Notes: generated from the sequence alone by a model not told the origin. Positions 1 to 6,603 are shown, counted from the stretch's first letter. The stretch is DNA of 10,364 nt from Actinomycetota bacterium (GCA_018898235.1 JAHIJU010000244.1:1-10364); one strand, 5' to 3'. Translations and numbers: made by a program.

Positions 1-621
1 ACCGCGCTGGCCACCGTGCTGCACCTGCACCGCGGCACGCCGTTCGTCTACCAGGGCGAGGAGCTCGGGATGACGAACGCCCCGTGGGCGGACGTCACGG
101 CGATGCGCGACATCGAGTCGATCAACTACGAGGCGCAGGCGCGGGCGGCCGGTGCCGACCCGCAGCGGGTGATCGACGGGCTGCGCAGCCACGGCCGCGA
201 CAACGCCCGCACCCCCATGCAGTGGGACGCCGGGCCGCAGGCCGGGTTCGGCACCGGGACCCCGTGGCTGCCGGTCAACCCGAACCACACCTGGCTCAAC
301 GCGGCCGCTCAGGTCGACGTCCCGGGGTCGGTGTTCGAGCACTACCGGGCACTCATCGCGCTGCGCCACACCTCTCCGGTGGTGGTCGACGGGACCTTCC
401 ACCTGCTGCTGGCCGACGACCCGGACCTGTGGGTGTTCGAACGTCGACTCGAGGGATACCCAGGGCTGCTCGTCGCCGCCAACTGCTCGGGCCGGCCCCG
501 GGCCCTGCCCGCCGAGCTGGACGGCTGGCGGGACGCCGAGTCCGTGCTGTCCAACTACCCGTCGGGACCGGCGGACACCCTGGCGCCGTGGGAGGCCCGC
601 ATCCTGCGGGAGCGACCCTAG
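1..621 (+). CDS. Alpha-glucosidase / oligo-1,6-glucosidase, GH13 (3' part only)
   Basis: This is the C-terminal 206 residues of a GH13 enzyme, in frame from base 1 to a TAG at 619-621. The start and the catalytic Asp/Glu/Asp of the barrel lie off the left edge. Visible family marks are HRGTPFVYQGEELGMTN (visible residues 10-26), the conserved strand and loop at the end of the (beta/alpha)8 barrel, and GRDNARTPMQWD about 40 residues later. The latter is typical of alpha-1,4/1,6-glucosidases acting on malto- and isomalto-oligosaccharides or sucrose-like substrates. The rest is the small C-terminal beta domain ending in an APWEARIL motif. Whole enzymes are about 550-600 residues, so roughly one third is seen. 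Family assignment is firm. The exact substrate (maltose, isomaltose, trehalose or sucrose) cannot be decided from this part. The gene converges on the small membrane-protein gene with only 7 bp between stops, and I see no convincing terminator there. Confidence 0.93.
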   Translation, partial: TALATVLHLHRGTPFVYQGEELGMTNAPWADVTAMRDIESINYEAQARAAGADPQRVIDGLRSHGRDNARTPMQWDAGPQAGFGTGTPWLPVNPNHTWLNAAAQVDVPGSVFEHYRALIALRHTSPVVVDGTFHLLLADDPDLWVFERRLEGYPGLLVAANCSGRPRALPAELDGWRDAESVLSNYPSGPADTLAPWEARILRERP

Positions 622-628
622 GCACCCG

Positions 629-883
629 TCACGCGGCGGGACGCCAGGGAGGGACGGTGGGCTCCGACTGGTGCTGCGGCGTCGACTGGTCGTGCGGCTC
701 GGACCTGGCCGTGGGCCCGTGCCGCTGGTCGGCGCCCCACGACTCGACGGCGTCGCGCTCGGCGGCGAGCCGGGCCGCGTCCGGATGGGTCGGACGAACC
801 TGATCCCAGCCCGGCCGGCGCGCGAGCACGACGAACGGCACAGCGAGCAGTGCGAGGGCGATCAGGGCGAGGAAGGAGGACAT
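629..883 (-). CDS. Small single-span membrane protein, function unknown
   Basis: The product is 84 residues, starting at an ATG whose complement is CAT at 881-883 and ending with a TGA at 629-631. Residues 3-21 are an uninterrupted hydrophobic segment (SSFLALIALALLAVPFVVL) followed by Ala-Arg-Arg, the pattern of one membrane helix with a positive-inside cytoplasmic flank. The remaining 60 or so residues are polar, charged and rich in Pro, Gln, His and Ser, and are probably a disordered cytoplasmic tail. A longer in-frame reading upstream would run into the divergent regulator gene. I prefer this ATG because the hydrophobic helix begins right after it and a CAGGCT-N6-ATG arrangement, like a weak leaderless -10, precedes it. 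I recognise no family. It sits divergently from the GlxA-type regulator and could share its operator. That it is translated is inferred from the membrane helix and the start context. Confidence 0.6.
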   Translation of the reverse strand: MSSFLALIALALLAVPFVVLARRPGWDQVRPTHPDAARLAAERDAVESWGADQRHGPTARSEPHDQSTPQHQSEPTVPPWRPAA

Positions 884-918
884 GCCCCCAGCCTGCGAAT
901 CCCGGCTCGCTCCGACCA

Positions 919-955
919 GTGGCAGAAACGACACCTGTCGACAAGATGCTGCCAC
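919..955. promoter_or_regulatory. Inverted-repeat operator candidate for the GlxA/AraC regulator
   Basis: A perfect 7-bp inverted repeat, GTGGCAG (919-925) and CTGCCAC (949-955), is separated by 23 bp. Read outward-in, the two half-sites are TGGCAGAAAC (920-929, + strand) and TGGCAGCATC (954-945, - strand), agreeing at 8 of 10 bases. Each matches the published Streptomyces AdpA consensus TGGCSNGWWY at 8 of 10 positions. AdpA is a DJ-1 plus AraC regulator like the adjacent gene product. The left arm lies upstream of the candidate -35 and the right arm lies between -35 and -10, which suits autoregulation. The site is seen in the sequence; binding by the neighbour is inferred. Confidence 0.55.
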
Positions 956-967
956 CGTCACTAGGGT
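938..967 (+). promoter_or_regulatory. Candidate leaderless promoter of the GlxA/AraC regulator gene
   Basis: TCGACA at 938-943 differs from the -35 consensus TTGACA by one base. After an 18-bp spacer comes TAGGGT (962-967), which fits the actinobacterial -10 form TANNNT. The ATG at 975 follows after 7 bp, so transcription would begin at or next to the start codon. The gene would then have no leader and need no Shine-Dalgarno site. TCGACA also lies within the palindrome TGTCGACA (936-943). Confidence 0.5.
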
Positions 968-974
968 CGGGCCC

Positions 975-1922
975 ATGCTGCACACGGTCGGGGCCCTGCT
1001 CGTCGACGGGCTCGCCATGTTCGAGTTCGGGGTGGTCTGCGAGGTCTTCGGGATCGAGCGGATGGACGACGGCGTCCCACCCTTCGACTTCCGCATCGGA
1101 GCCGCGACGCCGTCGGTGAGTGCCGCCGTCGGGGTCCAGGTCCAGGTCACCCACGACCTGGCAGCCCTGGCCAACGTCGACCTGCTCACCGTCCCGGCCA
1201 CCACCATCCGCACGGGCGACTACGACGAACGGGCCCTCGACACCATCCGCGCCGCCTATGCCCGCGGCACGCGACTGCTCTCGGTCTGCTCCGGCGTGTT
1301 CGTGCTGGCCGCTGCAGGAGTGCTCGACGGGCACACCGTGACCACCCACTGGAGGCACGCCGACCTGCTCGCCGAGCTCTACCCCGAGCTGCACGTCGAC
1401 CCGGACGTGTTGTTCGTCGACGACGGGCAGGTGGTCACCAGCGCCGGGACCGCCGCCGGGATCGACGCGTGCCTGCACGTGGTGCGCCAGGAGCACGGTG
1501 CCGCCGTCGCCAACGCCATCGCCCGACGCATGGTGGTGCCGCCCCAACGCGACGGCGGTCAGCGCCAGTACATCGTCACCCCGGTCCCCGAGTGCGACGA
1601 CGACGCCCTGCGCGACGTCCTCGCCTGGACCACCGAGAACCTCGCCGAGCCGCACACCGTGAGCTCGCTGGCCCGGCGCGCCCTCACCTCGCCGCGCACC
1701 TTCGCCCGGCGGTTCGTCGAGCAGACCGGCACCACCCCGGCACGCTGGCTCACCGCGCAGCGGGTGCAGCACGCCCGCGCGCTGCTGGAAGAGACGGACC
1801 GCGACCTGGAGTCGATCGCCACCCTGTGCGGGTTCGGCTCCGCCGCTCTGCTGCGCCATCATTTCCGCGCCGCCGTCGGCGTGCCGCCCGCCGACTACCG
1901 CACGACGTTCGCCCGACGCTGA
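975..1922 (+). CDS. GlxA-family transcriptional regulator (DJ-1/PfpI domain plus AraC-type HTH)
   Basis: The protein has 315 residues, the usual length of GlxA-type regulators. Residues 3-175 are a DJ-1/PfpI (class I amidotransferase-like) domain with the nucleophile-elbow motif SVCSG around Cys105, then LAAAGVLDGHTVTTHW at 112-127, a signature of this group. A linker with VVPPQRDGGQRQY (187-199) follows, also typical of the family. Residues 225-312 are an AraC/XylS DNA-binding domain with two helix-turn-helix units; the second includes IATLCGFGSAALLRHHFRAAVGVPP in essence (281-305). The DJ-1 domain probably senses a small ligand rather than acting as an enzyme; no ligand can be named. I chose the ATG at 975 because the DJ-1 domain begins right there (MLHTVGALLVDGLAMFEFG) and a TAGGGT box precedes it. 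Longer upstream readings lack domain similarity. The next gene follows after 15 bp and is the likeliest target. Confidence 0.93.
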   Translation: MLHTVGALLVDGLAMFEFGVVCEVFGIERMDDGVPPFDFRIGAATPSVSAAVGVQVQVTHDLAALANVDLLTVPATTIRTGDYDERALDTIRAAYARGTRLLSVCSGVFVLAAAGVLDGHTVTTHWRHADLLAELYPELHVDPDVLFVDDGQVVTSAGTAAGIDACLHVVRQEHGAAVANAIARRMVVPPQRDGGQRQYIVTPVPECDDDALRDVLAWTTENLAEPHTVSSLARRALTSPRTFARRFVEQTGTTPARWLTAQRVQHARALLEETDRDLESIATLCGFGSAALLRHHFRAAVGVPPADYRTTFARR

Positions 1923-1937
1923 GGAACCCCTGGAGCC

Positions 1938-2876
1938 ATGTCACCCGCACCGCGCCCCACGCTGCGCCTGGCCGTCGTCCTGGTCACAGCCGCGCTCGCC
2001 CTCACCGCGTGTCAGCGTCCCGACCCCCGCGCCGACGGCCCTACCGCCCCGACCCGCGCCGCGACCTCCGCCGGCGCCCCCACGCCGGTGACCTACCCCT
2101 ACGAGCAGATCGCGGGTGTCGACCCGGACCTGCTCAGCCTCGACGTGTACGCCCCCGCCGGCGCGGTCCCCGCTGGTGGGCGGGCCGCGCTCGTGTGGGT
2201 GCACGGCGGCGCCTGGCAGACCGGTGACAAGGCCAACGACACGATGGCGACCAAGGCCGCCTGGGCCGCGCAGCACGACCACGTCCTGATCTCGGTCAAC
2301 TACCGGCTCGCCACCGACGGGCCGACCTGGCCCGAACCGGCGCAGGACGTCGCCGCGGCGCTGGACTGGGTGCTCGCCCGCACCGATCAGCTCGGTATCG
2401 ACCCGGCGCGCGTCGCCCTGCTCGGCCACTCGGCGGGGGCCCACCTGGCGGCCGAGGTGCTGGCCGACCCCGCCTACCTGGCCGCGCACACCCGGCAGCG
2501 CACCGACCTGGCGTGCCTGGTGACGCTCGACGCCGCGTCCTACGACCTCACCGCACCCGACCCGGGCATCGCCCGGATGGTGAGCACGGCGTTCGGCGAC
2601 GACCCGGCGACCCTCGCCCAGGCCTCACCGACACTGCGCCTGCAGAGCGTCGGCGGTCCGGTGCCGGCCACCCTCGTGGTCACCCGCGGTGTGTCCGCGC
2701 GGGTCGCCGACGCCACCTCGTACGCGCACGCCGTCACGGCCGCCGGTCCGCACCCGGCCACCCTGGTGGACGCACCCGACGCCAGCCACCAGGACCTCAA
2801 CGACCTGCTCGGCGCGCCGGGCGACCAGGTGGTGACCCCCGCGGTCGACACGTTCCTTGCCGGCTGCCTGGGCTGA
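1938..2876 (+). CDS. Alpha/beta-hydrolase lipoprotein (carboxylesterase-like)
   Basis: The product has 312 residues. The N-terminus is a lipoprotein signal: Arg6 and Arg10, a hydrophobic stretch at 11-21, and the lipobox LTAC with Cys25 as the expected lipidated residue. A Pro/Thr/Ala-rich linker runs to about residue 50, so the enzyme should be tethered outside the membrane. The hydrolase core follows with the oxyanion motif HGGAW (89-93) and the nucleophile elbow GHSAG (163-167, Ser165). His284 lies in DASHQDL, near the C-terminus as expected. This is the BD-FAE/esterase-like branch that cleaves ester bonds; the substrate is unknown. The catalytic acid is not obvious: where family members usually have Asp (G-x-x-D), I read GVSA, with Asp258 four residues further on. 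A GAGGA sequence at 1921-1925 overlaps the upstream stop 12 bp before the ATG, and a GGAG at 1932-1935 is very close. The 15-bp gap indicates co-transcription with the GlxA-type regulator. Confidence 0.88.
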   Translation: MSPAPRPTLRLAVVLVTAALALTACQRPDPRADGPTAPTRAATSAGAPTPVTYPYEQIAGVDPDLLSLDVYAPAGAVPAGGRAALVWVHGGAWQTGDKANDTMATKAAWAAQHDHVLISVNYRLATDGPTWPEPAQDVAAALDWVLARTDQLGIDPARVALLGHSAGAHLAAEVLADPAYLAAHTRQRTDLACLVTLDAASYDLTAPDPGIARMVSTAFGDDPATLAQASPTLRLQSVGGPVPATLVVTRGVSARVADATSYAHAVTAAGPHPATLVDAPDASHQDLNDLLGAPGDQVVTPAVDTFLAGCLG

Positions 2877-2898
2877 GCGGGCCGCACCGGTCCGTCAG
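2873..2898. terminator. Bidirectional hairpin between convergent genes
   Basis: CTGAGCGGGCC (2873-2883) pairs with GGTCCGTCAG (2889-2898) across a GCACC loop, giving ten base pairs with one G-T pair and one bulged G. The stem contains the TGA stop of the lipoprotein hydrolase gene and the TCA complement of the LacI-gene stop, so both convergent genes end inside it. There is no U-tract, as is common in high-GC actinobacteria. The role as terminator is inferred from position and pairing. Confidence 0.5.
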
Positions 2899-3944
2899 TG
2901 CAGCAGCAGCTCCTCCAGCACGTGGTCACGGCCGTCGGCCGGACCGCCGACCGTCGACCGGCCGACCGCCAGCCAGCACGGCACCACGGCGCTCGCGGGA
3001 GCCGCCGCGGAACCGCTCAACGTGTCGACCACCACCTGGGCCGCCCGGGTGCCGACCGCGGTGAGCGCCGGGTCCACCGAGGTGAGGAACGGGTCCAGGT
3101 CGCCCTCGATGCCCGCCACGTTGTCGAAGCCGATGATCGCCACGTCCTGCGGGATGCGCACCCCGCGGGCGTGCAGCTGGGCAGCCAGCCCGACGGCGAT
3201 CTGGTCGTTGCCCGCGAAGACCGCATCGGTGCCCGGCGCCTCGGCGAGGATCCGGTCGGCGGCCTCGTAGCCCCAGCGCCGGTCGAACCCGCCGTACAGC
3301 ACCCGGACCTCGGACCCCGCGGCCTCGGCGCCCCGGACGAACCCCGTGGCCCGGTCCGTCACGGCCTGCAGCCCGGCCTGGGCGGTCACGTGCACGAGGG
3401 TGCGTCGACCAAGGCCCTGCAGGTGCTCGGCCGCTAGGCGCCCGCCCTGCTCGTTGTCGGGGACCACGCTGACACCGCCGTCACCGGGCGGGCGGGCGAA
3501 GGCGTAGACCGTGAGCCCGGCGACCTCGTGGGGGATCTGCGAGGCGGGGACGTCCGGCCCCTCGCCGATCACGACGACCCCCTCGGCCTGCCTGCCCTGG
3601 ATCTCGCGCAGGTGCGCGGCGCGCAGGTCGTCGTCGTGCGCGGCGTCGTACAGGATGCTGGTGAGGTTGGCGCCGGACAGCGCCCGGTTGAGGCCGACCA
3701 GGACCGGCATGCAGAACTGGCCCGAGGCGTTCTCGGCGAGGATGGCGATGGTCCGGCTGCGCCCCGAGGCGATCGACCGGGCGAGCGCGTTCGGCCGGTA
3801 GCCGAGCCGCTCGGCGGCCTCCAGGACTCGGCGTTGGGTCGCCTGTCCGATCCGTCCGGTCCCGTTCATCACCTGCGACGCCGCACCCAAGGACACCCCG
3901 GCCTCGCGCGCGATGTCGACGAGCCGGACCGGCTTACCCGTCAT
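2895..3944 (-). CDS. LacI-family transcriptional repressor
   Basis: The protein has 349 residues, normal for LacI regulators. Residues 6-28 are the N-terminal HTH (VRLVDIAREAGVS then GAASQVMNG), followed by the third helix and the hinge region GYRPNALARSIASG (48-61), whose Leu54 would insert at the central CpG of an operator. Residues 63-335 are a periplasmic-binding-protein-like sensor domain. Sugar-site signatures include RATGF (198-202), AVFAGNDQIA (241-250) and IGFDN (271-275). The recognition helix is unusual: LacI Tyr17, Gln18 and Arg22 correspond here to Leu19, Gly20 and Gln24. A good ribosome site, GAGGGGGC, lies at 3958-3951, 6 bp before the ATG at 3944. The ATG overlaps the rhamnosidase stop as ATGA, so the two are probably translationally coupled. 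I infer that it represses its own operon through the palindrome at 6561-6584, with rhamnose, a rhamnoside or a breakdown product as inducer. Confidence 0.93.
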   Translation of the reverse strand: MTGKPVRLVDIAREAGVSLGAASQVMNGTGRIGQATQRRVLEAAERLGYRPNALARSIASGRSRTIAILAENASGQFCMPVLVGLNRALSGANLTSILYDAAHDDDLRAAHLREIQGRQAEGVVVIGEGPDVPASQIPHEVAGLTVYAFARPPGDGGVSVVPDNEQGGRLAAEHLQGLGRRTLVHVTAQAGLQAVTDRATGFVRGAEAAGSEVRVLYGGFDRRWGYEAADRILAEAPGTDAVFAGNDQIAVGLAAQLHARGVRIPQDVAIIGFDNVAGIEGDLDPFLTSVDPALTAVGTRAAQVVVDTLSGSAAAPASAVVPCWLAVGRSTVGGPADGRDHVLEELLLH

Positions 3945-6556
3945 GCCGTCGCCCCCTCGAGACCGTCCGGTCCCGGCCCGTGCCGGTGCCGCCCTGCCAT
4001 CGTAGGGAACCCGGTCGGCGGGACAGACACCTGCCAGCGGTGCTCACCAGGTCCGATGTCCGCCAGCCGGCGCCCGTCGGGGAGCCGGACCTGCGCCGTG
4101 GTGCCCGCCGGCACCTGGGCGTGCACCTCGACACGGTCCGGGGCGGTGCGCCGCCAGCCGCACACCGCCGGACCGTACGGGCTGTCCAACCGGGCACCGG
4201 CGTGCTCGAGCCCGGGGACCACGTGCGGTGCGAGGGTCAGCCGCTGGTACCCGGGGGCCGCGGGGGCGAGCCCGGCGAGCACCCGGTGCAGCCAGTCGGC
4301 GACGGCCCCGAGCGCGTAGTGGTTGAACGACGTCATCTCCCCCGGGTTGACCGAGCCATCGGGCAGCATCGAGTCCCAGCGCTCCCAGACGGTCGTGGCC
4401 CCCATCGACACCGGGTACAGCCAGGACGGGCAGGTGGTGCAGGTCAGTGCCGCCCAGGCGGTGTCCAGGTGCCCGGTATCGGTGAGCGCGTCCAGCAGCA
4501 GCGGGGTGCCGACGAAGCCCGTGGTGATGTGGTGGCCCGCCTCCTGCACGAGCCGAGCCAGCCGGTCACCGAGCGCGGGCCGCACCCCGTCGTCGACGAG
4601 TCGGTAGCCGAGCGCCAGGCACAGGGCCGTCGCACTGGTGAGCGGGCGGCGTTCGACGAACCGGGTCACGAAGGCCCGGCGTACCCGCTCGGCGTGCCCG
4701 GTGTACCGCTCGGCACTGCGCACGTCACCGACGGCGCGATGGGCCGACGCCGCGATCCGCAGCGAGCGCACGAGCTCGGCCGTGGCGACCAGGTCCGGAT
4801 CGGTGGCCCCGCGTGCCGGGTCCTGCGGTGGAGCGGTCGGGTCCAGCCAGTCGCCGAACTGCTCGTCGCCGACCCACACGCCGTCCGCGTCCAGCCGGCC
4901 GAGCACCACGTCCAGCCAGGCGTCCATGCTGGTCAGGGACTCGTGCAGCACCTGCTCGTCGCCGTAGTGCCGGTACAGCACCGCCGGCAGCACGCAGGCG
5001 ACGTCGCCCCAGGCCGCGGCCGGCCGGGCACCCCAGTCGAGCACGTTCGGCACCACGACGGGCACGACGCCACCGGCCGCGCGCTGCTCGGCGCGCAGGT
5101 CGGCCAGCCAGGAGCCGAGGAACTCCCGCACGTCGAACAGGAACGCCGCGGTGGGTCCGAACACCTGGATGTCCCCGGTCCAGCCCAGGCGTTCGTCCCG
5201 TTGCGGGCAGTCGGTGGGCAGCGCCAGGAAGTTCCCGCGCGCGCTGGCGACGACGTTCGCGTGCAGCCGTTCGAGCATCGGGTCGGAGCAGGTGAACCAG
5301 CCGGTGCGACGCAGGTCGGTACCCAGCACGCGGGCGGTGAGCGCGTCACCGGCCCGCGCGGCGCTCACCCCGTCGGCCTGGACGTACCGGAACCCGTGGA
5401 CGGTGAAGTCGGGCTCCCAGGACTCCTCGCCCCGACCGGCCAGGACGTACTCGTCGCGGGCCGCGGCCTCGCGCAGCGGTCGGGTGCACGGTTCGCCGTC
5501 CTCGAGCACCTCGACGTGCTGGAGGCGGACAGTCTCGCCGGGCCTGCCGTGGGTGACCAGGCGGACCCGTCCGACCAGGTTCTCGCCGAAGTCGAGGACG
5601 ACCCGCCCGGCGGGGGTGAGCATCACCTGCTGCGCCGCGACGTCACGCAGGTGTCGGACGGGCGGGGCGGTGCGCGCCTGCGGCACGGGTCCGTGGCCCA
5701 CGACGACGGGCGACCACCGCAGGGCCTGGTCCGTGAGCCGCGCGTCGTACCGCTCCCCGACGTACAGACCGGCCGAGCGCAACGGACCGTCCGTGGTGGC
5801 CGACCACGTGGGGTCGGTGACCAGCACCGTGGTACCGGCGGAGTGATCGACCTCGAGCTGGGCGGCGACGGCGGGCTGGTCGCCGTAGTGCCGCCGGGCG
5901 GCCCCGGCGAAGCCGTAGGACTCGGTGTACCAGGTGCCGGCCACAGCCAGCTCGACCGTGTTGGCGCCGGGGCGCAGCAGGTCGAGGACGTCGAGGCTGT
6001 CGTGCACGGCGCGCCACGGCCATGCCGTCCAGCCCGGGGCGAGCACGTCCTGGCCCGCCCGGGTGCCGTTGACCGTGGCCAGGACCGAGCCCAGGGCCGT
6101 CAGGTAGAGCCGGGCGGCGACGGGGGCGCCGTCTGCCGGCAGGTCGAGGGTGCCGCGGACCCGGAACGGTGCGGCGACCCGGTCGGGGTCCGCCGCCTGG
6201 ACGTAGGAGGCACGCCACCCGCCGTCGGGCAGGAACCCCGCTGTGAGCGTGGTCGGCGGGCTCCAGCCGACGGCTCGCCCGTCCGTGGCGTGGACGGTGA
6301 CCTCGACCTGCACCTGCTCACGGGGGCGCAGCGGGGCGAACGGCCAGTCGACGAGCACGCTTCGCGGTCCGGGGACCTCCACCTGGTGGTTGCCGTCGGC
6401 TCGCCTGCAGCGGATCTCGACGCCGGCCTGCTGCCAGTCGGGCGCATCCAGCACCACCCAGCTGAGCCGGGGTCGGGGAACGGCGACCACGCCCTCGTGA
6501 CCTGGGTGGGCGGACACGGGCTCCAGGTGCGCCGACCTGACCGGAGAACGAGGCAT
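3941..6556 (-). CDS. Alpha-L-rhamnosidase, GH78
   Basis: The enzyme has 871 residues, typical for GH78, and hydrolyses terminal alpha-L-rhamnose from plant glycosides or pectic oligosaccharides. Order of domains: N-terminal beta-sandwich (about 5-105, with PRLSW at 29-33); rhamnosidase N domain (about 110-280, with AGTWYTESYGF); a further beta domain with DFGENLVGRV (322-331); (alpha/alpha)6 catalytic barrel (about 412-760); C-terminal beta domain (about 768-845). The signature DCPQRDERLGWTGD is at 449-462, placing the general acid at Glu455. VWERWD at 723-728 places the general base at Glu725; Asp449, Trp459 and Asp462 match the other conserved site residues of characterised GH78 enzymes. 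There is no signal peptide, so it should work in the cytoplasm on imported oligosaccharides or glycosides; no transporter is visible here. The ATG at 6556 has no Shine-Dalgarno site, but TAGCAT lies 6 bp upstream, suggesting a leaderless message. Confidence 0.95.
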   Translation of the reverse strand: MPRSPVRSAHLEPVSAHPGHEGVVAVPRPRLSWVVLDAPDWQQAGVEIRCRRADGNHQVEVPGPRSVLVDWPFAPLRPREQVQVEVTVHATDGRAVGWSPPTTLTAGFLPDGGWRASYVQAADPDRVAAPFRVRGTLDLPADGAPVAARLYLTALGSVLATVNGTRAGQDVLAPGWTAWPWRAVHDSLDVLDLLRPGANTVELAVAGTWYTESYGFAGAARRHYGDQPAVAAQLEVDHSAGTTVLVTDPTWSATTDGPLRSAGLYVGERYDARLTDQALRWSPVVVGHGPVPQARTAPPVRHLRDVAAQQVMLTPAGRVVLDFGENLVGRVRLVTHGRPGETVRLQHVEVLEDGEPCTRPLREAAARDEYVLAGRGEESWEPDFTVHGFRYVQADGVSAARAGDALTARVLGTDLRRTGWFTCSDPMLERLHANVVASARGNFLALPTDCPQRDERLGWTGDIQVFGPTAAFLFDVREFLGSWLADLRAEQRAAGGVVPVVVPNVLDWGARPAAAWGDVACVLPAVLYRHYGDEQVLHESLTSMDAWLDVVLGRLDADGVWVGDEQFGDWLDPTAPPQDPARGATDPDLVATAELVRSLRIAASAHRAVGDVRSAERYTGHAERVRRAFVTRFVERRPLTSATALCLALGYRLVDDGVRPALGDRLARLVQEAGHHITTGFVGTPLLLDALTDTGHLDTAWAALTCTTCPSWLYPVSMGATTVWERWDSMLPDGSVNPGEMTSFNHYALGAVADWLHRVLAGLAPAAPGYQRLTLAPHVVPGLEHAGARLDSPYGPAVCGWRRTAPDRVEVHAQVPAGTTAQVRLPDGRRLADIGPGEHRWQVSVPPTGFPTMAGRHRHGPGPDGLEGATA

Positions 6557-6560
6557 AGCA

Positions 6561-6584
6561 CGATGCTATAGCGCTTTACCATCG
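6561..6584. promoter_or_regulatory. 24-bp LacI-type operator in the divergent region
   Basis: The stretch is a near-perfect palindrome centred between 6572 and 6573: 10 of 12 base pairs are symmetrical, with mismatches only at 6566/6579 and 6569/6576. The core TATAGCGCTTTA (6567-6578) has a central CpG, the classic feature of LacI-family operators. It overlaps the apparent -10 of the rhamnosidase gene and lies upstream of the -10 of the divergent hydrolase gene. The LacI-family gene of the rhamnosidase operon is the obvious binder. The palindrome is seen directly; the binder is inferred. Confidence 0.75.
6563..6568 (-). promoter_or_regulatory. Candidate -10 box of the rhamnosidase-lacI operon
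   Basis: Read on the minus strand, TAGCAT (6568 to 6563) fits TANNNT and is followed by 6 bp and then the ATG at 6556. An overlapping TATAGC (6570-6565) would serve as well. Either places the transcript start at or near the A of the ATG, consistent with the absence of a ribosome-binding site. No clear -35 is seen. The box lies inside the palindromic operator, so a bound repressor would block it. Confidence 0.5.
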
Positions 6585-6591
6585 ATCTGGC

Positions 6592-6597
6592 TAGGGT
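6592..6597 (+). promoter_or_regulatory. Candidate -10 box of the divergent serine-hydrolase gene
   Basis: TAGGGT is followed by GACCGC and the ATG at 6604. The same hexamer stands at nearly the same distance before the GlxA-type regulator gene, and TANNNT-N6-ATG is repeated on the other strand for the rhamnosidase. This supports leaderless transcription. The region where a -35 would lie falls within the operator. AGGGTG could alternatively be read as a weak ribosome site. Confidence 0.45.
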
Positions 6598-6603
6598 GAC
6601 CGC

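Noticed and set aside
621..660. A terminator between the GH13 gene and the small membrane-protein gene.
   Set aside because: Only weak complementarity (CCGTC with GACGG, 22 bp apart) is present, inside the small gene's 3' end. It is not enough to call.
882..974. A longer start for the GlxA-type regulator at 882 (346 residues).
   Set aside because: The extra 31 residues match no family feature and would cover the -35, -10 and inverted repeat; the DJ-1 domain begins at the ATG at 975.
618..1862. A 414-codon open frame on the minus strand opposite the GlxA-type regulator.
   Set aside because: Low-complexity Gly/Val/Asp/His-rich translation without domains, opposite a gene with full DJ-1 and AraC signatures.
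3980..6571. An 863-codon open frame on the plus strand, antisense to the rhamnosidase gene.
   Set aside because: Its translation is Arg/Gly/Pro/Val/His-rich, has no recognisable domain and exactly shadows a clear GH78 gene. Long antisense open frames are expected at this G+C content.
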